A stretch of 64,000 nt of DNA from NCBI GenBank assembly GCA_037833965.1, contig AP031352.1, forward strand, positions 18,456,501-18,520,500, written 5' to 3'. The first letter of the stretch is position 1, and each line of letters opens with the position of its first letter. The notes beneath the pieces are model-generated. The model searched no databases. It saw only the letters and a program-made list of their open reading frames with translations, and had not been told where the DNA came from. Made by a program: the position numbers and the translations under genes. Positions 46,861 through 60,480 of this stretch are shown here, one piece after another. The stretch is from Marchantia polymorpha subsp. ruderalis (lineage: Eukaryota > Streptophyta > Marchantiopsida > Marchantiales > Marchantiaceae).

Positions 46861-49800
46861 CCCACACTTTTCAGCGAAGATAAAAATCCTGAAACTGCTT
46901 TAGAAAAGCATCCTAGATCTTTGTGGAACGGCGCTAATCCGAACACCGAAATCGAAACAATGTTGTTGCTTTGGTTCTAGACGCGTCATGATGTCCACTT
47001 GAGTGTTTGTCCTCCCTGAGCTCTACAGGAAGGAAGCGCAAAAAGCTAGAAGTAAAAGTTCTCGTGCAGTTCTCGTGCGAATGTCATGTCATGTCATGTC
47101 ATACGATGTGACCCAAGCAAGGGTCAGATTAACTCAGATTAAGTTACCCTTGGGTCGAACCAGTTGGCCCTCTGGAGACAAGACTGAACTTTCGGCTAGC
47201 CGGCTAGGGCCTCAAATTTAGCCGGCTACCCGTCATCTAATCGGCTATCGGCCGAAAATGAACTCAACCGCAATATTCGGCTGGAACAAATTTTTAGTGG
47301 ATAATTTCGGCCGAATAGAACGAAAAAATCGGCCGAAAACGTTCTGTGGACTGGGTCATGACTATGGAGATGCACGCCGTAGGAAGAAAGCAATTGATGA
47401 AGTTCGATCGTGATGTCCTCTTGAATTCGAAGGATGGAGGCGAACGAGAATGAGGCTGCGTAAGATAATCTTCAATAAGTGTCGTGTTCCAGCGGCGAGG
47501 ATGGAGGGAAGAGGAAGACTGCTAAGATCGGGTTTCACAATATTCTCACGGCACTGACAATCCAATTTGTGTTGGCTACAAGGCTATATCGTGCCAGCAC
47601 TTCTGCCGGAAGAGGTCTGCAAAGGTTTCCTTGTGAATGATGGTTCTCATCTCGGCCTTGGAGGCTCGTACAATGTAACCTCGCAAGGAAACTGAAGGAG
47701 GTTACTGACGAATCTCCATTTCGTCAATAGAAAACTTTCTACTCTCAATGTCTATCGTCAAGGCGTACTTTCAATGGTGCAGCAATTAAGCAATGAATTA
47801 TACCAGTAACAATCACCTAAGTACGATGGGGAAGCGTCGTCATGTGTATGCATACCACAAGAATTGTGTCTCCTGAATTTGAGGAGACTGATTATCTATC
47901 GACGTCGTGTGTTAAGCTTCTGGATTGGGAAGGGCGATGGCGGATCCAACCGATTTACAGGACAGTAATGTAATGACAAATGATTGTACGAAGGACCAGT
48001 TGTCTGAGCTCAAACCTTGGGTTCCCTTTGGCTTACAGTCAGATTTCATGACGGATATTTCACAACGGCCCCAACGCATGTGAGCCAACTGTGGGCCAAC
48101 TTGGACATTCGCGTAGGCCTCAAAGACGTCCAGGCTCGGCCGAATCCGAGCTAGGATTAGATCAGAACTACAGCAGTGTAACTTATTTGCTGCACCTCTA
48201 CAAGAACAACTTCTCATCTACTGCGACTGTTTTACTTCTCCCTCACGGTCAGAGTATTGTATTCTATTTTTCATCAAAAGGTTTTTTCTGCTTTCCACAA
48301 ATGGGTGCGGAAGAATCGGGCATCTGACAAACACCTACTGTACTTAGGATGGCAATCTGAAGCGAAACAAGGTTTTATGCAGTTGACGTTTCCAGGGATC
48401 TGATTGGTCCATGCCTGAATTTAGCCTCAGGGAGAGTAGAGTGCAGGCCGCTTTGCAGATAGCAAATGAGTGCGTATTGCAATTATGTTTCATCTTTTCC
48501 TGCACCCCCCCAAGTGCACCAAAGAAGCCATGAATTAACCGCAGCGCCAGTGTTGGACTTCCTTGCTACTTTTGGTTTGACTGAGAGCTCTGGTAAGTCA
48601 CCATGTAGCTCCAGAAACGTCGCAGTAAACAAGTAACGAAGCGTAGCTCTCAAGACTCAGATATATATCAACGAGAAAAAAGGAGTAGGTTTGAGGGTTC
48701 TGAAGAAAGTGTAGAACTCAAGACCAGACTCTGAAGTCGAGCTCCCATCACATCAAAAACTGTTTAAACTCCTACACGCTTTTTGGGAGTAGGAAAAGAG
48801 GCTGACAAGTCCTTCATCGGCTGCTCGACGGCTTTAGCAGGAGTCCATGCGCGTTGCTATGGCAACAGTCTCCGAGCAGCCTACAACAAGAACATTGGTG
48901 CAACTGAGGATCGCAGACTGGATCGCAGGATCTTTGACAGCATCCGAGACTGAGCTCTCTGAGTACATCTGGACATGTGAAAGACTATCACGAGGTAGAA
49001 ACCACGAGGAACATCTTATTGGAGCTGGCAACCAGTTAGTTACTGCAGCAGTCAATATGGATCTCGGACCTCTTTGCCAAAAGTACTTTGCCAACAGTAG
49101 CTCCAATGGCTACAAGCGGTGTTCGCCAAATCACTCGTCGCTCAGGCCAACCAGAACGAGGCACCCGTTGACTGCGTCTTCAATGAACGGTGGCAGCCTG
49201 AAAGCGTATAAAAGTTCCGGCACGAGTCCAATGGCGTCGCTGGGGCATGGGAGTTGACTAGCTGGAAATCACCTAAATAAACAAATGATCTCGCTCAATT
49301 TGGTAGCAGAATCGGATATATCATTAGCACGTCTTGGCAACGAGTTGCGACCTCCTCGAGAAGATCTAGACGATGATCTCCTGTCAAGTGACAGATCCAC
49401 TCGCGGGTCCTTCAATCAAATGAGAACACCTAAGGGCGACACTCCTCCTTGTCCAGCTGATTTTGGAGAGATGAATTTCTGGTAGGAGATCTCATCTTCG
49501 AATGACTCCTCCATGGCTTATCTGCACCGAGAGTCGATCTATTACTCGGTGAGGATGTCTGATGTGCTCCGCACTTTACCTGCCTACGCTTGGATACGCA
49601 CATCTGCCACCCTGACAGCTTTCTCCTACCCCATGGATTGGACATCTTCACCAGATGTGTTCGACCGCTCACAAGGAGCCGCGATCCTGTTTGAAATTTG
49701 TCTCTTGCAAGTTCCTCGAGAGCTCAACGAGAGTAGCCCATTGGTTGTCTCCACTTGAAGGACGCACCTCGTGCCTTCGTATTGATTTGTGCCCCACCGT

Positions 49801-52551
49801 AGAGCTGACCGAGTTAATCGACCCGCCGGTGATGTGATTTGATGGAGGGCCATACTGAGCAGATCCCGTTTGATTTCGACATGCATAGTGAAGCTGGCGA
49901 ATCGATGTGGACAGCTCGATGGGATCCTGAGCTTAGTCTCATGGCAGCAAGAACGCTTCTCATAGTCTGAGAGGATGCAGTAAGGGGAAGTGGGTTCCGT
50001 GTGATTGAGTTGGCTGTCATTCTAACAGAGTCGAGCGAAGCTTCCGGCCAACGCTGTTTTCACGTCTCGATTTGTTTGTACGCTTTGCGGAGATTGGCTC
50101 ATTCCCAGATTCCCAGATTAATTTCGCTGAGCTTTTCCGGAAAGGGGAAAGCTGTGAATAGATCTAAGACTGGAAAGTCTTTACCAGAATCCCCTGTCAT
50201 CCGAGAAATTACACCTCATAAGGGCACGAGTGAGTTCGAGAGGTCCTCGAATTCGAATTGCTGAATACGAGTAATACCAATATCATTTCAGGCTTTACCA
50301 CAGTCCGTGAGCAGGGTGAACTAGCTTGAGAAATTAATGATTTTAATAAGTATAGAATCCTCGAACATGCAACTTTAGTTCTTTCATCAAGAGGAACGAG
50401 GTGCATTTGAGCTTACTCACTGATAGGAGCCCTCTGTGTCAAACTTACTTCGTCTATCACACGTTAACTCTTCAATTCATATTGTTGATTCCAAATTAAG
50501 CTACAGGCTTCCTCAGATAAGGTCCAAAATGGCACCATTAAACGAATAACGTGCTCACTGAACTGTGATACCTTTCCAAGGCATTGAATGTGTGTGTCGA
50601 TTTCGCCAAAGCAGGTCGCTTTATCATCAGAGACCGACAAGTGAACGCTAGCAGGGTGAGTAGGGATCTCAGTCAAATCGACACATGATATGCAGCAAAA
50701 TGAGTACCTGACTTATGTTTCTAGAATTGACACTTAGGTCTTGATATCAAATGTCGCGTAATGACAGTTGATTTGGGCTCCAATGTTGTCTCAGGGCATG
50801 TCTCTGAAGCTTGTTCACTAATTTGCACCCGGAAGCAAACTGGAGAGACGACCTAAAACGATCTGCAAGCAAGATAAGATACAGACTTTCAAATGAACTC
50901 AAATGGCACGAGTAGGGGGAATTTTGATGGCCCACGAACTGTTTTGGCTGTCGATTGAGCAGTATCTGTCAAGGAGAACTGGCCATCTAAGTTCTCAGTC
51001 AAGACATCCAGTCATCTTGAAGCTTTTCAGCTGTTACTCTTTCTGAACTTTAGAATGTGGGCCATATACCAACAAAATCCTAACAGGACCGAAGAATCCC
51101 ACATACTGTAAGCCTTATCCTCCTCGAGTACATCGGCCTTCTTGAACGCATGTGCTCAGCCGTCGTCCACTCGATCCCATATCATCCCTGCCCTCGTTTC
51201 CAGCGTAGTCGACAGAGCCATTTTCAAGTATTGCATGAGGAGTGCAACAAGAACTGATACGCTGCTTTTTTTCCTCCTCTGTCAGGCCTATTTTAAGGTA
51301 CCCGAAATTACTCTCTGCAAAGTATCGGGTGCCATACTCAGATAGATGCAATTTCTGTCCGACATCCTGATAAACGATCCTCGGAAACTGAAGAGGTTAT
51401 TCGGTACTCCTGAGCACCTGTCTTTTCGACACATTGATTTCTTCACATTCTTAGGAACAGGAAGAACAAAAATCCTCCGTTCAATCAAGCCCGAGTTAGA
51501 GCACAGACCAGACAAGATGTGGCATTGTATTCCTACGGCTGGGGCCTCGCTAGAAAGAGCGCGTGATGCCCTTCGAATGCGGCATGCCAGAGCAAGCAGG
51601 ACAAGATTGCTAGTTACAAATGAAAACAGTGACAGACGAATGTGCTCTGCGATCGAAAAGCCAATTCCGACTCAGGAGGCAACATGTACGACACGAAGGA
51701 AGACCAACTCTACCCTCAATACCGCCAGATGGAGCCAATGACACTAACAGGGCAAAGCCATCGACTTGCATGGCTCAAAATATCATCCGCCTCGTGATGT
51801 CGGAAGTAATTCTGCGGGTGTTGAAGCGCTTGTAAATATTCCTGCAAGCATGACTGTCAATCCCGCTCGGCCCAATGTCACCGATGACGATAAGTTGGGC
51901 GAGCGATTGAAGAGCAAACGGCTCTTCAAAGTGCGAATCAAATGTCTCTCAAGGGAAACTCATCCCACTTTATACAAAATGTGCAGAAATATACAGGGAA
52001 TCGTCTTCCCGTTCCTATAAAATTAATCCTTCTATCCATATACTACACTCCTCTGGCTCCCAAAGCGACCCGTGTGCAGTGACTGGAACCTTGCCAATCC
52101 TGGGTCGCCCTAGAATCGCACGGGACACGGGATTTACAAGTGAGCGCAACTCGCTGCCATGATTTACGGCTCACAACTTTCTCTGCCTTCCCTTGATTCC
52201 TTGTTTTCATTCATTCATTCAAGCATTCAATCCGTCTTCGTTCCTCGCTTCGTCCAAAATTTCTCCAGCGTCGAGACACAACGCAACCACAGGTTGCACA
52301 CCTGCTGCGACGGCAATCCTCCGACCATAATGCAGACCCTCCCCCTCCCCGCGTGAACTCCGACGACACTCGGAAGACAAGAAAATTGTGTGGATGCTAC
52401 TTCGATCTGCCCGTGAGGCCAGTGCACTGGACGGAGCGCAATGGAATGGAATGGAATAAAATGGTGGCAGAGGCGCAGGGCCGGCGAAATCCGCTTCACT
52501 CGCATGGGCGTCGCGCGTAGCAGCAGCAGCAGCAGACGTGCATCCGGAGGG
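46861..52551. other. Long region without a recognised gene
   Basis: Composition is close to that of genic DNA, and several overlapping frames of 60-136 codons exist (for example 48847-49257 +, 51346-51741 +). None carries a family signature or convincing splice structure. An ATGTC pentamer run lies at 47081-47102. AGCCGGCTA repeats and several CGGCCGAA motifs occur at 47198-47335. TTCAT repeats occur near 52207. The last few hundred bases are likely the 3' UTR of the CONSTANS-like gene, including an AGC run at 52519-52534. Confidence 0.4.
47081..47102. repeat. (ATGTC)n microsatellite
   Basis: Four perfect ATGTC units plus AT. A duplicated AGTTCTCGTGC lies just before it (about 47057-47079). 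Confidence 0.75.
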
Positions 52552-53742
52552 TTATTGCTCGCCAGCGGACCTCTTCACAAATCGGCCCTTCATGCGAGGC
52601 CGACGCTCGGCGTTCAGCTTCCGAACCTCGTAGCGGATTTTCTTGGAGAAGAGGCGAGTCCGACGCTTCTCGCGGTACCGATTGACGCGAGCTTCTCGAG
52701 CCGAGTTGCCATCTTCGCCGGCGAGCAACGGGACGACCCCGTGATCGGGATTCGCCGCGGCATCGGAGGTCGAATCCTCGGGCACTGTCTGCGCATGGCC
52801 CCCGGTCCACAGAGTTCCTCGATCAGACCAGGCGTTGAGAATGTCCGCGTAATTCAACCTCAGCGATGGAACATGGCTGCCCTCCTCGTCCTTCGAGGAC
52901 TGCACGGTGCTCGCGGTGCTCGTGAGCGGCAGAAACATTCCCGGCTCGGGCTTCTCCATGCCCGAGCCCCCGGCTGCCTCCGAGTCCTCCTGCTCGCCGA
53001 GCGCATCGAAATCCCCTGCCGATGACTCGAGCCCGCCCGCCACACCTTCCGCTTCGCATTCGTCCGGGGTCAGCACATCGTCCACCTCGCACTCGTCGAA
53101 GACCATGAAGTGGTGCGCGTAATCGGGCTCGCCTTTGCTATCGCGGCACGGCGAGCCGAGAGGCGATCTCGGATCGCGCGGCAGCTCGTCGAAGTAGATC
53201 TGCGCGTCCTCGGGGCTGCTCCTCTCGAGCTTCACCTCGAAGGCCTGCGAGCCGGGGTCCTGCTGCGCCGAGGGAGTGGCTTGCAATGTCGCCGGAGGCC
53301 CAGCGGGCGCAGTTGCGCGCTGAGAGGCTCGGTTGTCGCGGAACTGCTTTTTTCTCGAGCTGATCGCCAGTCGATCGGGCGGGGCCTGGTCCGCGAGCGA
53401 GGTGGTGGAGGTGGTGTCGTCTTTGCGGTGGCGATCGATTTTCATGGGCGCGCCATTCGGCGAGAGGCGCACGCGCTCGTGACGCGAGGCCAGAGCATTC
53501 GCGTTGTGCACGGATCCATCGCACGGCTCGCACAGATACGCTTCGTCGGCCGCGCAGTACCATCGAGCGCGCTCGCGGCCGCACACATCGCAGGGCCGAG
53601 CCGCTCGGCCCGCGATGGCCATCGCAGCTGCCATTCCGCCAATTGCACTTGCCTTGCTCTTCATGCCTTGCGCCTTCTGTCGAATCCGAGAACTTCTATC
53701 GCCTTCGAAGCCGCGCACCACGAGCGACGACGACGACGACAC
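52552..53742 (-). CDS. CONSTANS-like protein with one B-box and a CCT domain
   Basis: A single uninterrupted frame of 396 codons. The B-box begins at C51 (PCDVCGRERARWYCAADEAY) and has the canonical ligand order C-x2-C-x8-C-x7-C-x2-C-x4-H-x8-H. The CCT domain is C-terminal (about residues 347-391: REARVNRYREKRRTRLFSKK followed by a KIRYEVRKLNAERRPRMKGRF-type end). CCT domains bind DNA with NF-Y partners, and B-boxes mediate protein contacts. One B-box plus CCT places it with the COL6/COL16-type group of light and flowering regulators. An alternative start is M27 (53664), nearer the B-box. The upstream codons are Ser/Arg-rich from a GAC/CGT trinucleotide run. Many related plant genes have introns, while this frame has none, and it lies in locally GC-rich DNA. 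Confidence 0.95.
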   Translation of the reverse strand: MSSSSSLVVRGFEGDRSSRIRQKAQGMKSKASAIGGMAAAMAIAGRAARPCDVCGRERARWYCAADEAYLCEPCDGSVHNANALASRHERVRLSPNGAPMKIDRHRKDDTTSTTSLADQAPPDRLAISSRKKQFRDNRASQRATAPAGPPATLQATPSAQQDPGSQAFEVKLERSSPEDAQIYFDELPRDPRSPLGSPCRDSKGEPDYAHHFMVFDECEVDDVLTPDECEAEGVAGGLESSAGDFDALGEQEDSEAAGGSGMEKPEPGMFLPLTSTASTVQSSKDEEGSHVPSLRLNYADILNAWSDRGTLWTGGHAQTVPEDSTSDAAANPDHGVVPLLAGEDGNSAREARVNRYREKRRTRLFSKKIRYEVRKLNAERRPRMKGRFVKRSAGEQ

Positions 53743-56700
53743 CCTCGACCTTCTCTCCTCCTTCTTCGCTCAGGTACGGCCGCAGACACGAGCACATATC
53801 CGGCTCAGACACCTTCTGCCACCGAGACCACCATAGCTCGCGCGCGCCGATAGGCCCGATGCGAGAGGCGATTCTGCTCGTCGAACCACACTCCTACACA
53901 CACTGGCCAGCAGCAGAGCCTCGAGAATCTGAGCTCCTCGGCCACCCCCGTACCGATTTTTTGAACGGTACCCCAATTTCCGGTGATGCAAGAGGTTCGA
54001 TCCTCCAGGATGCGGAAAGCAACATGGAAAAGCGACGGGATATACTCTGCGTACGGCACTGCATCGCTACCATGCCATCGCTGCTGCTGCTGCTGCTGCT
54101 GGCTCGCGGCTACTTTCACCTTTCACCATTCACCCTGCCCGCCCCAATCACCCAAACCGGGTCGACCATGGCTCCAACCAGGCGCGCATGGTGTCAGCGG
54201 GGTCGGGCGAGAAGTCCAGGCGCTGGGACTGGCGCAGTGGTTTGGGTCAAGATATTTTGGCTGCGAGCCTACATTCGAGGCTATTTCGGTCGAGATATTC
54301 TCGTCGCGCTCGTAGTCTACAGGCCCACAGTTCCCCACATTCGGCCACGCCGCCGCTCGGGGAAAACTTCCGCGTTTTCTAGAAAGCGTTTGACTACGAG
54401 ATATTATTGCCGGAATTACCATGCGCTCGAGTTCGGGCCCGTCTAATTCCGCCCTCGGCCCCTCGACGCGAAGATTGTGCGCGAGCTCTCGCGGCCCCCA
54501 TTGGCTGCGAGCTCTGGCAGCTCTGTCAGCTCTGCCGGGCAGGTGGTTTCGGCCCTCGCTCCCTCGCCATGGTGAGGGCCAGCGAGCATCATTACCGACT
54601 GCGGTTGGTCTAGGTTAGCGATGGAGTTATGGAGAGTGCATGTGGACCGGCCCGACGAGGCTTTTTGGCGGGGATGAGCGATTCCGAGCTCGACAATTTA
54701 GGGTTGGGGCTGCTCTGCGCGACATGGCTGCGCTCGCTCGCTCGCTCGCTGCCGGCAGCATGCTTATCGACGCAATCCGCTGACACATCTGCCCGGCTTA
54801 TCGAAGGCTTCCCTCCTGGAAGCAAGAGGACAAGCGGCAGTAAATGCGCCTCCGGAGGCTCTCTGCAGCCTCGACTCGTCACGATATAAATTTAGCGCGC
54901 GCATAATATAGCCGAGGGCGTCCCTACATGCGAAAAGCCTGCGCCGAGGCCGCTTTTCATGCGCCATGGAGCTCTAGGCCCTTGCACTTTTGGCCGAGCT
55001 CGACATGTTCTATCTCGAAAATTCTGGAAAAGGCCAGACACTGGCGCTTCTCGCTCTGCCGGTACCGAACTGAAAGCGGGGCCTCGCCTCGCCTCGCCTC
55101 GCCTCGCCATTGGCGAGTCGTGTCCTGCAGCCCGGGGGCAGAAAGTCTGGGCCGAACCACGGCGACCTTTTACCATGGCTGCCATAACTGAGGCACTTTG
55201 CCATATGCTGCTCCGTTGCGCGAGCTCGTTGTACCTCCGGCCGCTTTTGTTCCCGTGAAGCCGCAGATGCTGAATTGAGAGCTCCGTGAGTCGGATCGTG
55301 CAATCCGTGCGGTGGCGCCAAGCTTTCGTCGATGGCGAAACGTGACGGGATGCGAGGGTGCGAGGTGCGAGTTAGGTATTAGATCGCAACGTGACGAGCT
55401 CTTTTAATGTACGAGACGCCCGCACAACAGATGTTCGCCATTGCCCTCAGGCCATGGCATGCGACCATTACATGCGAAGAGCGAAGAGCGACTGCTCCTT
55501 CGTTCACACATGGAAGCCTTCCCTTTCTCACGAACAGAGGACTCGCAGTTCCTGCCAGAAGAGCCGCAGGTAGTGCCAACTGTTGGCACGAGAGTCTTCC
55601 GTTATCGAGATGGAGGAACATTGAAGAGCCCCGAACTATTTCTAGATGCGCATTATGATGAAGAATTTGTCTTTGCGCGAGGGAACTTCTTCTCATTTGC
55701 TCAGAAGTGAGCAGGCTTAACGACAAGACACGCTGAGGACTAGAATTATGACCGCGTAGGTGCATGCCGTAGAGCCAGAGCTTGACGCAAGGTTAGGCTC
55801 AGGATCGAAATCGGGAGCCGTCATCGAAGAAGGTCATGTCCCCAGCTATAGCAGAAAATAACCACGAAGACAGGAAAGAACGCCAAACAAAGCAACGACG
55901 GTGACAGACACCTCTCGAGCCGATGATTCAGTCGACACGCATCACAACATAGGCTGGCAGGCTGGCCGGGGCTCAGCGATCGAGATGATAACGCTCAGGC
56001 CATCTCCTCGCCTTCAAAAGTAGCGACGAGTCAGTCAACGAGCCCCGGATTGTTGGAAGGCAGAGTACTGGTCGATTCGCATGACGATAATCGGTGCACG
56101 AGGCAATAAAAAAATGCATTCTGCTGGATTAGAATATGCTGAAAGAAAAGCAAAATCTGCAGTGTGATCAGATCAGGGGCTATCCAAAATCCTGTCCACT
56201 GCTGCGAGGTGACTCGCAGGGTTTAGGATGTGAGGGTAAGATTGACCCTCACGGTCGATGGTCGAGGCAGATAGCGCCAACAACCCAAGAGTGCAGTCTC
56301 GCATGCACGATCCGTGATGCATCAGCCGGGAAAGCGCATGACCCCGGCCGATGAAGAAGGACGAGCCAAGCACGACGTCCGTGACCCCTCGAACCCGAAG
56401 ACATTCCGATCTGGACTGCATGGGAATTTCCGCATTGGACTGTTGTTGCATGTGTTGAAGGCCCATAACTCTCGTCCAGGTCGAGGTTCTCAAGCCCCAC
56501 CCCGAGATTAAACTCGGTGGTCCCGAGGGCAGACGAGTGTGGAAAGAGAAGAGAGCCTCGTGGACAATCAGACTCGGTCATTCATTCATTCATTTGGACC
56601 GCAGTTCGTACGTACATGCGATGGTACGGTGGTGCATGAAACAGTGACACCCAGCTCGACGACTGCGCTCTGCAGGCACGCTTTCGATTTGCTCCCCATA

Positions 56701-59700
56701 ATCCCTTGGGCGGAAGAGCGAGTCGTCACCGTCAGCGCGAGAGGACTCTTTGATCCCGACAACACGCCCGAAGGCGACCGGGCCTGACTTCAAAGTGGCC
56801 CGTGAGCTACGGAACCCATCGCCATCGCTGCGAGCTGTCGGAACGCTCTTGCTTCCTTGCCTGCTTCCGCCGGTCGAGCCGACGTCGAGTGACGAGACGG
56901 ACGAGGACGAAAGCGGCAATAATGTCAAAAGAGAACTCTGCGATTGGCAGTGCCACGGTACGGTCCGACTGACTCGAGTCAATTTCTCCATGGCGAAGTA
57001 CACCTCCTCGATACAAACGTGGGCCAATTTGAGCTTCGATCTCATTTATTCTCTGTAAAGCAAAACTCGCATGGAGTTCCAACTTCGCTGTTCACTGGCC
57101 CTAGATTATAACAGCGAAATTGCGTCGCCTCTTTCCATGAGTTTGGTTTGACCAAGTAAGCCTTTCCAGCGAATTTCACTAATTAACTCCAGACTGGAAC
57201 ATCTCGTTTTCATGGACCAGTCGGCCACACTGTCATCCACGCTCTTGCTCTGCATACTCCATATTACATAATCTGTATTAGAACACTCTGGCAGCTCCTC
57301 CATCTCCTCCGACCGGACGGACGGAAATGAATATTCTCTATACGAGAATTACGAAGGAATCGACTGTGACTTGATAGTACATGCCCGATTGAAGCTGTGA
57401 CGAGGACCTGGTCAAAATTTGGGCAAATTGAGGCCGACATCGGAGCACATCGAATGCATGATGCACCCTTCATTTATTTTCCTCACTGGTCCACAGATGC
57501 GCCCCTCCTTGCAAGCTGTACTGTGAAGGACCGAAGCACGTCACGAACATTTCACCTCCAGAGTTGTTGGAGCTAGCAGCTGCAAGTTCTCTGGGTACAA
57601 TTAGCTGTAAAGCGCGGCAACGCTGTTCAGTAGATTTGGCTCCGCGAATTCGCACCAGCAAGAGAGAGAGAGGATATTTTTGCGGTCTCCTGCAAAATCA
57701 TCGTGCCTTTGTGCCTTTCGTAAACCTCTCGGGGAGAAACAAATGCGAACCCGATGTACCGACATGAGAGGGATTTGACTGAAACCGGATTCCTGCGATT
57801 TGAGTAACTGACGACAAGCGTGTGAGACCCGACTTGTAAAATCTTCACACATCCGGCAACAATGATTCCTACAACTTCTCTGACGAGAATCGTGCCGACG
57901 TCATTTCTCCCATAAGCCTGGACCGGCCGGTAGCCTGTTCTAGGCTGCTGACTGATGTTAGCATCAGCTCGAGTACCATTGGAAGATCGTCCAGTGCAAG
58001 TTGATTATCCTCAGCCGTTTCAGCAATGTCTGGTTACGTACAGGTGCGGACATTGTGAAGTATCTTGCGAGAGGTTATGTCGAATCAGTACCCGGTGAAA
58101 GCATATCATTCTTTCTCATTTACAGGATCTTCTTTGCAGCATCTCGGACTGGAACTCGAGCATGATCCTACTCCAGTGTCCTAGCATGACGACATTCGAT
58201 GTGAGAGGTTTGGACATTTATACGTCACACTCTTGTAATGATCTAACTAGCTGGGAGGCATTGAGCCCTCCAGCAGCATCGTCGTAGCTGATTCAGCGTG
58301 AGGGGAAGAGACATCCAGACTGAGAATCACGCCCCGGTCTACACATAGGCTCCCGAACCCATATTTTCTCAAATAGCTGTCAATCCTTTTCCCAATGTGA
58401 CCGAGCGACGTGTGCACTGACTGAGAGATTTGCAATAGGAAGGATGTTATGCTTTAGCCAAAGCTAGCAGGTAACCTCCTTTACATCACTTATTATTGTC
58501 CTGTCCGTCTACCTTTACATTCGTTGAGCAGTCCTTAGAAAGCATTCAGAGCCTTCAGCTGGAATTTAAGCAACCTGAGACTCTAGCAGGCATCTCTTTG
58601 CTCTGTTATTGTTGGAGACAGAGTGACCTCTTTGAAACCACTCCACTCTGTAGGAAGGACTGCTGCCTGTCATCCATATTAATAACCTGCAACATCTTCT
58701 GATTGCACGGTGCATGCCCTGCTTATCTAACTCCAGAGGTATCCTCGCATTAACTGCATAACTAATCGCATCAGTCCCCGTCTCGGATCAGTCTTCTATT
58801 TCAGCTGTTGACAACGACATAATTCGAAAGCTTGTAGAAAAGGGAATCCCACACTCTTTTCACTTCGATTCGGGTGTCGGAAAATCCGAGTCGGTGTCCC
58901 AACACAATACGCGCGACTGCCCGGGACTGCGAAGCATTACACATTACTGCGCTCCTACTGCTGCTCTTCGAACCCCGATCAACTTAAATGCAGCTGCTGA
59001 CGTGCGTGTCCTTGAGCATGTCGAAGGCTTTGCCGTGGAACTTTCTCGCGAAGACCGGGGTTTGGTCTCCTGGCATTCAAGTACGGTCTCCAGGACGCGA
59101 GTCTTCCCAACTCTAGCAGGCCATCAGTTCTGCGTGAGCTTAGAAACCGACATGACCGCTTTTGTGGCCCCTCCGTGAGTCTGTTACTTCGTCTACCCCT
59201 TCGCCGACTGCACGACGGAGACACTCGGGCGAAAACTTGAGAGGATTGTGGCTCTGCTGGCTTCACAGCCCCGACTTTTATGGGATTTAAAGTGCGATGG
59301 TGGCAATCAATGTGAGTTGGTTCGTGTTGGAGATAAGGATGGACCATTAGCGACCCCTGCGACTGTCAACGCACGATGTGTGAGCGCTACCTTTCGGTGT
59401 TCGGTGGAGCCATTCCGTCTGCGCTCGTCAAAGGACTCGGAATCCGTGAGTTTCAGATGAAGAATCGATCGTTCGCCCGAGATTGTGCACACTCTTGATC
59501 ACCTCATGTCAGTGATATGACCGCAACTGCCACTGCACACTCTCACCTGGTGGTAATTGACTTTTCGACATATAAACATGATCGGGGATTTTATCTTCTT
59601 TTCGTTTCAAGGTTAATGTTTTATTCAATGAAAACTGTTGTGCAGCATTGCCACTCCCCAAGTTATGCTTTACAGGTTATGAAGAAACTGAATGGTTGAA

Positions 59701-60480
59701 GCTCTTGAAAAATACATTTCTCATCGCTCCATGCTCAGCTCCAGACTGAGTGCGATCTTCTGTGCTGCCTCATGAAGAGACTATCTTGTACTACCAAGCG
59801 ATTCAAGATCGCTTGGTTGCACAGTTTCCTGGAAGTTTTCAGTTTATGCATTGCAAGTCTCGGGCTGGTCGAGCATTGGGTCAGCCTTGGAACAGGTGTC
59901 TTCCAAGCTGTGCAAAGAGAATGACCATAGAAGGTGATTTCTCCATCGGAATATCGAAAGATGTTCAGCTGCAGACTGAGGACGATCTTGTGTTCTGTCA
60001 TTTTGAAGAACTGTCCTTAAAAAGGCCCGAATTGCATTCTCCGTCATTTGGTGATCTTTTAGATTGAATGTTAACACGATAGATGTGGGACTCATGCTCA
60101 AGTATAACCACGGATTGTTCAACAAGAACTGTGACAGGTGCATGACGATGTGAAGGTTGACTCCCTCAGATCGTAACTCGACTGCGTCGTTTGCAACCGA
60201 CGAGCTCGCGAGCAGCTTTGAAGCTTGTCCAACGACATCGAATTGCTCAGTCACTTTCGAACCAGTGCACTTCTGAAATGAATGTGGTGGATTCGAACAA
60301 GCGGCAGAAGAACCACTGGCACGATTGAGTCCTCAATTATGTATGTGACAACCTCTTGGTCTATTTCCTTACTGGGTACTGATAATTGGTGATAATAGCT
60401 CGATCTGTATAGAGTATAAACGGCTCACATAGCTGAAACTCTCTTAGTTTGACTCTCAATACGGTGCTCTCTGAAAATAC
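53743..60480. other. CONSTANS-like promoter and long region without a recognised gene
   Basis: GC-rich up to about 57 kb, with many simple repeats: GCT at about 54078-54102, GCTC/CTCG near 54731-54752, GCCTC at about 55083-55107 and TTCAT near 56578-56595. Frames up to about 267 codons at 53643-54446 arise from GC content and change character along their length without a domain. 57-60.5 kb is of normal composition, and frames such as 59750-60067 (+, 105 codons) are unassigned. The first 1 kb is presumably the promoter of the CONSTANS-like gene. Confidence 0.4.
55083..55107. repeat. (GCCTC)n microsatellite
   Basis: About five consecutive GCCTC units in GC-rich intergenic DNA. Confidence 0.7.

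Noticed and set aside
48847-49257. 136-codon plus-strand frame
   Set aside because: No homology recognised. An overlapping 90-codon frame exists on the other strand, and there is no splice or start context to favour it.
52441-54446. Long plus-strand frames (194, 247 and 267 codons) overlapping or next to the CONSTANS-like gene
   Set aside because: They run antisense to a clear B-box/CCT gene or through GC-rich repeats and change composition without any family signature.
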